In this document: positions 16,013-22,200 of the stretch, one piece after another | Layout of the letters: every line of letters starts with the position of its first letter | How positions within the stretch are numbered: the stretch's first letter is position 1 | Assembly: GCA_964371935.1 (NCBI GenBank) | Contig: CAYJOT010000005.1 | Coordinates: 1-35,259, forward strand | Direction of reading: 5' to 3' | Length of the DNA: 35,259 bases | From: JACQRW01 sp964371935 | GTDB taxonomy: Bacteria; Patescibacteriota; Minisyncoccia; Sungbacterales; HO2-52-23 | The notes under the pieces: model-generated | Database searches by the model: none | What the model was told of the DNA's origin: nothing | Seen by the model: only the letters and a program-made list of their open reading frames with translations | Position numbers and translations under genes: made by a program

Positions 16013-16720
16013 TTATTTCGCTAAAATTGCTTTATACCTCGTGATGGAACCCTGCTCCGGTTTTTGTTCCTCAATGTGAAGCGCAGTAAATCCAATTTCT
16101 TGTGCAAATGTTAGATCGTCTTCAGTGCCTATCCAAATCAGAAATCCTCCCGGTTGTAATACTCGATAAGCCTCTTTGATCGCGGCCTCACGGACACCAA
16201 GATTCTCTTTTTCAGAATCTGTCCGTTGTATTTCTGAAAAAGGAACTTCTATATCGCCATAAGCGATATGCAATTCCCTAACTCCGATTGATGAAATTGT
16301 CCCAAGACATGCACAGAAAACCCCATCCACAGAATTTTCTTGCAGTGGCATATCCGTTGCATCTGCGCGAAAATCGACAGGTCTCTCAAATGTTACTCCG
16401 CCATCACCCGAAAAATATGGTACGCCCCTATAAAGATTGGAGGTAAAAACTTTTTTGATCGTACTGATATCAATCTCTTTTGGCGGATTGTCTTCGCTTA
16501 AAACATAAAAGGGATATCCTTCTTCAGTTCGCCCGGCGATCTCAATAAAAGGTTTCTGCTTCTTGCTGAATTCTGCAACCATACTAAACCCATCGCGTTC
16601 TCTTATTTTTGTGATCAAGCCGTCTCCCAGAACAGAAACTTCCTTCCACAACGCCTCTCCCCACTTCTGTGCATCGAGTGAGTCAACATGCTCGTTGAAT
16701 TTATGTAGTCCTTCGTTCAC
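16013..16720 (-). CDS. Class I SAM-dependent methyltransferase-like protein
   Basis: A 235-residue protein starting at GTG. The C-terminal half has features of class I methyltransferases: RADATDMPLQENSVDGVFC (acidic motif II/III region) and EAYRVLQPGGFLIWIG (the RVLKPGG-type motif). Motif I is weak: FIEIAGRTEEGYPF stands where a glycine-rich loop is expected, so SAM binding is not certain. Substrate unknown. It heads a run with trxB 9 bases downstream, then gap, which may reflect shared transcription rather than function. The GTG start lacks a convincing ribosome-binding site. Confidence 0.7.
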   Translation of the reverse strand: MNEGLHKFNEHVDSLDAQKWGEALWKEVSVLGDGLITKIRERDGFSMVAEFSKKQKPFIEIAGRTEEGYPFYVLSEDNPPKEIDISTIKKVFTSNLYRGVPYFSGDGGVTFERPVDFRADATDMPLQENSVDGVFCACLGTISSIGVRELHIAYGDIEVPFSEIQRTDSEKENLGVREAAIKEAYRVLQPGGFLIWIGTEDDLTFAQEIGFTALHIEEQKPEQGSITRYKAILAK

Positions 16721-16744
16721 AATCTTGCGCTAAAACAATAATAC

Positions 16745-16928
16745 CTACCCACTAAACTTGCTCGCGTTGAGTATGGTTATCCCGACGAGCTGTTTACCAC
16801 GACGTCTCACGATTACATACATCATTAGGCAGCATTTCACTATCAGTGGCTTGCTGAGGCCTCTTAAATGACATATAAAGTACGGCTGCTTCTTTATCAT
16901 AATCAAACCATGCATGAGGAAATTTCAA
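16745..16928 (-). pseudogene. DUF2283 family gene broken by a 4-bp tandem duplication
   Basis: In one frame the minus strand reads LKFPHAWFDYDKEAAVLYM then SFKRPQQATDSEMLPNDV and soon stops at 16794. Shifting frame at that point continues as IVRRRGKQLVGITILNASKF and stops at 16745. Joined, this matches the DUF2283 pattern (YDxEADxLYI ... DGVIVRYRG ... GxxILxAS). At the junction the plus strand has TACATACA (16814-16821); removing one TACA restores a continuous reading D-V-I-V-R-R. No ATG or good ribosome-binding site precedes it (only TTG at 16928), so the 5' end may be lost too. It accounts for most of the 317-base gap between neighbouring genes. Confidence 0.75.
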
Positions 16929-17037
16929 ACTAAAAAAGAAGGGGGATCGCTTTGAGCACTTGTTTTATTGATGCGACTTGCGCCATATTTCCATACAATC
17001 TTATCCAATTTATCAAATTGAGTCAATCTTACTATTT

Positions 17038-17661
17038 TCACTGCACGCTCTTCGGATCAACCCCGCCCATGTCTCCGGGGATAAACTCTGGCCCGTGGTT
17101 TTTGAATGCGCGATAGAACCGGCGGAGAGCGCTTTTTTGCTGATCAGACAGGGCGCTGTTGGCAAGATCAAATTTCAATACGCGGGTCCACGCAACAATC
17201 GCAATGTCGGCGTCATTTGCGGAGCGCGGAGCCATCACGATCTTTGACCCGTCAAATTCCTTGACAATTCCCTTCAAATCTTCAATTACCTTGGCGGGCA
17301 TGCTTGGCCGATACGCAATCCATACGCCGCCATGCTCAAGATTATGAATAAAAATTTTGTCATTTACTTCGTAGTCATACACGCCTGAATGTGCCGGACT
17401 CGCGTAGTGCGCGCCAGACGACGGAGGATTTGAATTGTAGGGTTTTGGCAACGGCGCCTGCAAATCAATGTGCTCCTGCCCCACTGCCGGGTATGAGACA
17501 CCCGGAGCGTTTTTGGCGTTAGCCATAACAAGCCAGATAATGAGCCAGACACCAGCAACAACCGCAAGCAGTATGCCTGCGATCCACAGTATGCGTCTGT
17601 TTCTTCTTCTCCGGATCGCTTCATCAATCCGGGATTTTTTCGGAGGAGTCGTTCCTTGCAT
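17038..17661 (-). CDS. DUF3105 membrane-anchored protein
   Basis: A 207-residue protein: a basic N terminus (RRRRNRR), one membrane anchor at about 28-50, then an extracytoplasmic domain with the DUF3105 hallmarks PKPYNSNPPSSGAHYASPAH (near 72-91) and IHNLEHGGVWIAYRP. The conserved His and Glu residues suggest metal binding, but the function of the family is unknown to me. It begins 12 bases after the PGI/PMI isomerase stop, in the same orientation, and is probably co-transcribed with it. Confidence 0.88.
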   Translation of the reverse strand: MQGTTPPKKSRIDEAIRRRRNRRILWIAGILLAVVAGVWLIIWLVMANAKNAPGVSYPAVGQEHIDLQAPLPKPYNSNPPSSGAHYASPAHSGVYDYEVNDKIFIHNLEHGGVWIAYRPSMPAKVIEDLKGIVKEFDGSKIVMAPRSANDADIAIVAWTRVLKFDLANSALSDQQKSALRRFYRAFKNHGPEFIPGDMGGVDPKSVQ

Positions 17662-17673
17662 GTTCTCAATATA

Positions 17674-18684
17674 TCATTTTGTTCTCCGCGACGCAATCAA
17701 CTGTTTTAACTCCTCAACCATAGGCACCCCGTCCGGGTCAACTCCATAATGGCACGCGATGTAGTACGCGGCCCAGTCGGCCAGCACCAGTGATGAAAAT
17801 ATTTTATGGAAAATATTATCTCCCTGAGGCGGCTTATCCGCCATAGCTTTAGCGAAGGCGGGCACCTTCGCCACGGGCAATCCCCGGTCTTGATATAATT
17901 TTGCCGTGATATCCATACGTGCCTGCACCCGTGGATCATCATCTACGTCTTTCAGAAAGATAATATAAAATTTCTCGGAGAGCGCGCGCATCGGCTCCGT
18001 GATATCGAAACCGGTCATCTCATTATGATTTGTTTCCGGAATCACATTGCAAAACGCGGGAATTTTTCCTGTTTCGTTGAATTTGATCTTCCAGTTATAC
18101 GCGATGGGAAAATTTCGCGATGAGGAGTAAATCACCGGTATGTGTCCTGCCAGCCGACCTGCAAGCTCTTTGCCCGCTTCTTCAGAGCTCAGCGGATCAA
18201 GCGAAGTTGCGAGCATGCTAATCTCTGTCAACGCCTGCTCCTCGCCCATAAGTTTGAGCATGGCCTTGATACTGAAACCAAGCGCGGAGCGTGGCTGAAT
18301 CTGGAGATTGGGAAGCTGGATATACGGAGAGCCGGACTGCTTCGCAAGTTCCAATAACTTCCCTCCGGCGGCAATGACCGCTCGATCCACCCCGCGCCTG
18401 CCCGCTTCTTCAAACCCGTCAATCGTCTCTTCCGTGTTTCCGGAGTATGAACTTGCGATCACCAAAGTTTTTCTCAGTACGTTTTCCGAGATAGGGGGCA
18501 ATCCATAGTCCCGATGACTTATGATACTAATCTCTGGTTTCCAGATTCTTATTAATCCGGCGGCCAGGTTTGACCCGCCCATACCTGCAACAATAAATCC
18601 ATCCACGCGCGGCAATTTCTCAGCATTTTCAACCACCAGCTCGAACGCAAACTGCTTGGCAAAATTTTTAATGGCTTCGTACAT
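17674..18684 (-). CDS. Bifunctional phosphoglucose/phosphomannose isomerase (SIS domains)
   Basis: A 336-residue protein with two SIS domains. GFIVAGMGGSNLAAGL (29-44) and SSYSGNTEET (78-87) form the sugar-phosphate site; ETNHNE (217-222) holds the catalytic Glu and His typical of the PGI/PMI family. It interconverts glucose-6-P or mannose-6-P with fructose-6-P, feeding glycolysis and glycan precursors. Residues about 274-287 (VPAFAKAMADKPPQ) are an in-frame insert encoded by the same palindromic element seen in trxB, between two secondary structure elements near the C terminus. Downstream is the DUF3105 gene; upstream is a REP/MITE element. Confidence 0.92.
   Translation of the reverse strand: MYEAIKNFAKQFAFELVVENAEKLPRVDGFIVAGMGGSNLAAGLIRIWKPEISIISHRDYGLPPISENVLRKTLVIASSYSGNTEETIDGFEEAGRRGVDRAVIAAGGKLLELAKQSGSPYIQLPNLQIQPRSALGFSIKAMLKLMGEEQALTEISMLATSLDPLSSEEAGKELAGRLAGHIPVIYSSSRNFPIAYNWKIKFNETGKIPAFCNVIPETNHNEMTGFDITEPMRALSEKFYIIFLKDVDDDPRVQARMDITAKLYQDRGLPVAKVPAFAKAMADKPPQGDNIFHKIFSSLVLADWAAYYIACHYGVDPDGVPMVEELKQLIASRRTK
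17831..17866. repeat. Palindromic coding repeat inside the PGI/PMI isomerase gene
   Basis: The plus strand contains GGCTTATCCGCCATAGCTTT and then AGCGAAGGCGGGCACC; outer arms CCGCC/GGCGG pair. It encodes PAFAKAMADK in the isomerase. The trxB copy at 15712-15745 is the same element in inverted orientation, so one element is read in different directions in two proteins. Confidence 0.75.
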
Positions 18685-18711
18685 GATTGATAGTGATTAT
18701 TGATATCAATG

Positions 18712-18829
18712 GGACTTACGCATTTGCCGCGTATCCGGTCATACTGAGCAGAGCGAAGAATCTCGTATTCCAGCATATAAGCCAAGAGATCCTTCACTTC
18801 GTTCAGGATGACAGGAAGCGCGTAAGTCC
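18712..18829. mobile_element. REP/MITE-like element, copy 1
   Basis: Perfect 10-base terminal inverted repeats GGACTTACGC (18712-18721) and GCGTAAGTCC (18820-18829) enclose 98 bases. Inside, GTCATACTGAGCAGAGCGAA (from 18738) pairs imperfectly with the stretch ending TCACTTCGTTCAGGATGAC (to 18812). The inner inverted repeat belongs to the same type as copy 2 at 26592-26670. No coding capacity of its own. It lies just upstream of the PGI/PMI isomerase start. Confidence 0.8.
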
Positions 18830-18839
18830 TAATCAATCT

Positions 18840-19049
18840 GCACACCGGAGTATTCAGACCAACCTTCTGTACCCGTTCACCTACCAGCAGTACCCGCATC
18901 TGAAGATTCCTAATACCACAAACTCTCTGGACGGATACTTCAGCAAGCTCACGCAGTTGTTGAATACGCATCGGGGACTAACCATTGACCGGAGGTACCG
19001 ACTGATTCAGGAAATTCTGGCAAATCCATCACAACAAAAGTTTAATTAA
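18840..19049 (+). pseudogene. C-terminal fragment of an IS transposase
   Basis: The plus-strand frame gives SIQTNLLYPFTYQQYPHLK then IPNTTNSLDGYFSKLTQLL, NTHRGLTIDRRYRLIQEIL and a stop at 19047-19049. The IPNTTNSLDG...HRGL pattern is the C-terminal end of a DDE-type transposase; the exact IS family is uncertain. The rest of the gene is missing, and the fragment begins about 10 bases after the REP/MITE element at 18712-18829. Bases 19050-19172 hold nothing I recognise. Confidence 0.65.
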
Positions 19050-19172
19050 ACCGAAATCTTTTCTTTCATACATAGCGGAGGTTGACTCCATGGTAACGCA
19101 CGCTACATGAAGATGTCAAACTAACTTTACAATACTGAAAAGGCAGAACTCATTAATCTGAAAGTCTAATCC

Positions 19173-19248
19173 TGGAGCCACCTCCCGGATTCGAACCGGG
19201 GACCTTCACTTTACGAAAGTGCTGCTCTGCCAACTGAGCTAAGGTGGC
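19173..19248 (-). tRNA. tRNA-Thr (anticodon CGT)
   Basis: A full cloverleaf on the minus strand: acceptor GCCACCT/AGGTGGC, D arm GCTCAGTTGGCAGAGC, anticodon loop TTCGTAA (anticodon CGT, reads ACG), T arm CCCGGTTCGAATCCGGG, and CCA encoded at 19173-19175. The first anticodon-stem pair (27-43) is G-A. Confidence 0.95.
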
Positions 19249-19254
19249 ACACGA

Positions 19255-19452
19255 AGGGCAGGAGAGTCGAACTCCATTCGATGTGCATCGAATCAGAGGG
19301 TTATCAATCCTTGGTCGCAGCCGTGCGACAATACCTTCCAATACCGCTCCGCAATGCTATTGTAATATAAATCAAAACAATAACAATCCCGATATTGTCG
19401 GGACTGCTATTGATTCGATCCATCGAAATGGATATCGCGGATTGATAACCCA
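19255..19452. other. Structured non-coding stretch with tRNA-arm-like and inverted repeats
   Basis: Read on the minus strand it shows a T-arm-like hairpin GGAGTTCGACTCTCC (19260-19274), a perfect ATTCGAT-GCAC-ATCGAAT stem (19276-19293), a possible Ile-like loop TTGATAA and a GTCGCA-CGGC-TGCGAC hairpin. GGGTTATCAATCC (19299-19311) is inverted at 19439-19451 (GGATTGATAACCC), and the ATTCGAT stem is echoed at 19413-19429. No complete cloverleaf can be drawn. It may be a decayed tRNA or a structured RNA. Confidence 0.4.
19370..19404 (-). terminator. Hairpin terminator downstream of the SGNH hydrolase gene
   Basis: The minus strand reads TCCCGACAATATCGGGA (6-base stem, 5-base loop) followed by a T-rich run TTGTTATTGTTTTG. 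It is about 100 bases after the SGNH hydrolase stop. It is also the only obvious terminator for that gene pair. Confidence 0.55.
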
Positions 19453-19502
19453 CCATCAGTATATGCCGACCGCTCGCCATTGTCAAGACATAGTTATACA
19501 CA

Positions 19503-20114
19503 TCAAACCACTCCTTGCTCAACCAGAAAATTGCGTACGGCGTGAAAAAGTTTGTCGTGGCCTTGTTTGTTGGGATGCAACCCGTCCTCGAGGTCTTCCG
19601 GCTGCAAAAGGGAGAGTATCTCAAGATGCGGGACATCATACTCGGCGCACATTTTTTTGATAATCGCGTCATACGCGCCAATGCTTCGGTTGGAAAAGTA
19701 AGAGGTCTTATCAAAGGGAGTGGTGCGCGTCTCATCAACGCCGGTCAAACCGATCCAGGCAACCGTGCGGGTGCGGTGTTTTGCCTTGTCGACGAGCATG
19801 CGAACGTTTTCTCTGAATTTTTCCGTCGAGACACGGGGGATGTCCGAATCCTTACTGCTCGAGTCGTTGGTGCCAACCGCAAAGATAATAATGTGCGGCT
19901 CGCGCGCGTCGGCCTCCACCTGAAAACGTTTGAGTACGTCCTCGGTCGTATTACCGGGAATGCTCAAGTTGTAGAGAAAGTAGTAGAGCGCAAACTTTGA
20001 CTCAAGGGTTTTTTGCTGCAGCGTATTCTGCAGCTGGTCGGCCCAGCCCAGATGATGCGTCCACTCCCCATACGCAATACTGTCCCCGAATATGCAGATG
20101 TTTTTTGTTGGCAC
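19503..20114 (-). CDS. SGNH/GDSL-family hydrolase
   Basis: A 203-residue esterase-type protein starting at GTG. Block I is IFGDSIAYGEW with the nucleophile Ser12, block II includes the glycine in SIPGNTTED, block III is VGTNDSSS (Asn83), and block V is DGLHPN (Asp177, His180). These make the full Ser-Gly-Asn-His set. The family hydrolyses esters of lipids or carbohydrates. No signal peptide is present. It follows the DUF4015 glycosidase-like gene by 5 bases, so the pair may act on a polysaccharide and its acyl groups (inference). Confidence 0.9.
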   Translation of the reverse strand: MPTKNICIFGDSIAYGEWTHHLGWADQLQNTLQQKTLESKFALYYFLYNLSIPGNTTEDVLKRFQVEADAREPHIIIFAVGTNDSSSKDSDIPRVSTEKFRENVRMLVDKAKHRTRTVAWIGLTGVDETRTTPFDKTSYFSNRSIGAYDAIIKKMCAEYDVPHLEILSLLQPEDLEDGLHPNKQGHDKLFHAVRNFLVEQGVV

Positions 20115-20119
20115 GAAAG

Positions 20120-21442
20120 TTAATTTTCTTTTTTCAACGCCCCCTCGCTATACACATTGGACGCGTTCCAAAGCAGCCAGCCGTGTGGCTCGACGCGTTC
20201 GGCCGCATCAATTTGCATTCTCACCTTTTCGGCGCCATACGGACGGCGCGCGAGCCGATCCTGTTCATGAAAAAAATCTTCAAGCCACGGCCGCAGGCGC
20301 ACGCGAGAACGCGTCTCGGTGGAAGATGCAACCGCAAGGGTAGTACTTGCCCTGATGCCATCCAGAAAATCACGCGCCGTCTGCAATGACCGCCCAACGG
20401 TTATATCCGGACGCGCCCGCACCTCTTTCGTATCAAGGCTGATCAAAGGCAGCTTGCGGCTGGGATCGTCCGGCAGATACAGCCCGCCGTAGTAGTGCGA
20501 AGGATAAACCATAAAAGATATATAATCAAAACTCTCTCCAATATCCTGCAATCGCTGTCCAATGCCCGTATCGCTCGTGAGCAGCGCCACATATCCAAAA
20601 AGATCGACCGAAAGAATAATATCCGGTTTGTACGCGCGTATCTGCTCCCCGAGAAACGAGAAAAAACTTTTCATCACCTCGTATTTTTGCGCCTTGCGGT
20701 TCCATGCCGGATAGATCGCAGCCGCCACGTCGCCATCCGAAGGAAATCGGACATAATCGAATTGCAATTCGTCAAATCCAAGATCAATCATCTGCTTGGC
20801 AAAGGAAACGATATATTCGCGCGCGCCTTGCGATGCCGGATCAAGCCAGTAGCCGCCCTTATTATCCTGCCAAAAATTCACATTGGCGGATCCATTGCCG
20901 GCAACCCGGAGATATTTTTTATTCGCGCACTGATCCGATACTTTCTTCGGCGATGCCCGCTTCAGATACCACTCCGGATGCGCATTGATCTGGGACGCAT
21001 CTTTGAAAACTGCGATCCGCGCGATTGCCCAGATGTGTTCGCGATGCAGCGTATCAAGAAGCACTTTCAGATTTTTCACGTTATAATCCGGACCACATAC
21101 TTCTTTCACGTCGATCACGATGCCGTTGATCTCAGTGGTTTTTGCAAGTCCGATAATATGGTTGCGCAGCCGCGTGGCTCCCGCATCCTGATCATTCGCA
21201 ACATCGGCCGTCATATAGAGTCCTCTGATATCGCTCGACCGCGTCAGCGCATCCTCCCGCAGTTCTTCCGGAGTTTTTTCCAATGTTTTGGGCTGCAATA
21301 AATCGCCGACCTGCAGAAGTGCTCCCATCATTCGCTTTGCCCCAAATGGCTTTTCGCTGGCGCGAAATACAAAGGTAAGCAAGCCCGTCACGACCATTCC
21401 GGCAATTACCACTCCAAAAAAACCTTTGAGAAAAGATCGCAT
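20120..21442 (-). CDS. DUF4015 putative glycoside hydrolase, membrane-anchored
   Basis: A 440-residue protein with an N-terminal membrane segment at about 5-27 and a large extracytoplasmic domain from residue about 73. GLYMTADVANDQD, NGIVIDVKEVCG, WAIARIAVFKDA and LGFDELQFDYVRFPSDG follow the DUF4015 TIM-barrel pattern (putative glycosyl hydrolase). Acidic residues in VIDVKE and FDYVRFP are candidate catalytic positions. The substrate is unknown; a surface polysaccharide is plausible. It starts 2 bases after the EF-Tu-domain protein stop and is followed by the SGNH hydrolase, a compact three-gene run. Confidence 0.85.
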   Translation of the reverse strand: MRSFLKGFFGVVIAGMVVTGLLTFVFRASEKPFGAKRMMGALLQVGDLLQPKTLEKTPEELREDALTRSSDIRGLYMTADVANDQDAGATRLRNHIIGLAKTTEINGIVIDVKEVCGPDYNVKNLKVLLDTLHREHIWAIARIAVFKDASQINAHPEWYLKRASPKKVSDQCANKKYLRVAGNGSANVNFWQDNKGGYWLDPASQGAREYIVSFAKQMIDLGFDELQFDYVRFPSDGDVAAAIYPAWNRKAQKYEVMKSFFSFLGEQIRAYKPDIILSVDLFGYVALLTSDTGIGQRLQDIGESFDYISFMVYPSHYYGGLYLPDDPSRKLPLISLDTKEVRARPDITVGRSLQTARDFLDGIRASTTLAVASSTETRSRVRLRPWLEDFFHEQDRLARRPYGAEKVRMQIDAAERVEPHGWLLWNASNVYSEGALKKEN

Positions 21443-21444
21443 AT

Positions 21445-21708
21445 TTAATCAAAGACAAGCGTTGACCCAATGACATCGCCTTTTTCAAGGCCGTGTACCA
21501 GCACGCTCACATCGTTGCCGACCTTATCGAAAACTTCGGGTACCTCGTCCCGATACTCAATCAGCCGCACCTCGCCAATCTTGCCATTGGACATCACCTT
21601 CATCTTAAGCTTGATCGCGCCCTCCAACAACACACCCACCACGACCAACCCCTTCCCGATCATCGGAAACGAATCCCTGACCTGCAATTTTCCCCCGTGT
21701 TTTCGCAT
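21445..21708 (-). CDS. Free-standing EF-Tu domain-2-like beta-barrel protein
   Basis: An 87-residue protein resembling domain 2 of translational GTPases: DSFPMIGKGLVVVGVLLEGA (cf. the FxxxGxGxVVxGxVxxG pattern), then KVMSNGKIGEVRLIEYRDEV and a terminal VSVLVHGLEKGDVIGSTLVF (cf. GxxVGLxLRGIxKxDVxRGxVL). No GTPase domain is present. Such isolated barrels occur in bacterial genomes with unknown role, possibly RNA or protein binding. It precedes the DUF4015 gene by 2 bases. Confidence 0.7.
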   Translation of the reverse strand: MRKHGGKLQVRDSFPMIGKGLVVVGVLLEGAIKLKMKVMSNGKIGEVRLIEYRDEVPEVFDKVGNDVSVLVHGLEKGDVIGSTLVFD

Positions 21709-21717
21709 AAATGTATG

Positions 21718-21849
21718 CTAAATATCGATCTCAACTTTCCACTGCATAGGAATAAGGGTGAGATTGATTGAATATGTAAAGTTATTCTTCTGTTTCCATT
21801 CCGACTGGCCAATGGACAAGTCGAACTCGCACTTACTGCTTGCTTGTCC
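21718..21849 (-). pseudogene. Possible protein-coding relic upstream of the EF-Tu-domain gene
   Basis: A 43-codon minus-strand open stretch without an ATG near its start reads SSKCEFDLSIGQSEWKQKN then NFTYSINLTLIPMQWKVEID and stops at 21718. The alternating polar/hydrophobic pattern looks like beta strands of a real protein, but I cannot name a family. The same DNA forms hairpins GGACAAG...CTTGTCC (21815-21850) and CTACTCCGCC...GGGCGCAGTAG (about 21855-21899), so a non-coding explanation is equally possible. Confidence 0.25.
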
Positions 21850-21902
21850 TCACCTACTCCGCCGAAACACCCTTAGCTGCAAAAGCCGGGCGCAGTAGCA
21901 CA

Positions 21903-21973
21903 AGCGGGATACCAGAATCGGACTGGCGTCTCTTGCTTGGGAAGCAAGCGTACTACCACTGTACTAATCCCGC
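21903..21973 (-). tRNA. tRNA-Gly (anticodon CCC)
   Basis: Cloverleaf on the minus strand: acceptor GCGGGAT/ATCCCGC, D arm GTACAGTGGTAGTAC, anticodon arm CTTGC-TTCCCAA-GCAAG (anticodon CCC, reads GGG), and T arm GCCAG-TCCGATT-CTGGT. The T loop has C where the nearly universal T55 is expected. CCA is not encoded. Confidence 0.88.
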
Positions 21974-21977
21974 ACAG

Positions 21978-22050
21978 ACATACTATCGAAGTTGATATAC
22001 AGGGCTTGGGAAGTCCGACACGTTGGATCCTGCCACTAAACTATGGCCGC
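21978..22050 (-). pseudogene. Degenerate tRNA-Gly-like sequence
   Basis: The minus strand begins GCGGCCATAGTTTAGTGGCA GGATCC, a typical tRNA-Gly acceptor and D arm. A TTCCCAA loop follows about 12 bases later with a mismatched stem (GGAC/GCCC), and the T arm and 3' acceptor cannot be paired. A TATGAT -10 box (22071-22076) lies upstream, so it may still be transcribed together with the intact tRNA-Gly. Confidence 0.45.
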
Positions 22051-22146
22051 CCTTTTGTACCCGTGACAAGATCATACTCTATCATAAAACAAAAAAACAA
22101 TGCCGTCCACTTTCTTTCCCATACAAAAGGGTAAGAAATTTCTATC

Positions 22147-22174
22147 ACTATGTTGACCGATCGGACAACATAGT
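22147..22174. repeat. Palindrome P4 with CCGATCGG core
   Basis: A 28-base palindrome centred between 22160 and 22161: arms ACTATGTTG/CAACATAGT, one A-A mismatch on each side, core CCGATCGG. It lies 26 bases after the glycosyltransferase stop. The design (arm, A, CGATCG core, A, arm) is like P3. Confidence 0.9.
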
Positions 22175-22200
22175 ATAATAAACTAATACGATCTGACCTC

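Noticed and set aside
19250..19330. A second complete tRNA next to tRNA-Thr
   Set aside because: Only the T arm and a doubtful anticodon loop can be drawn; no matching 5' acceptor strand exists.
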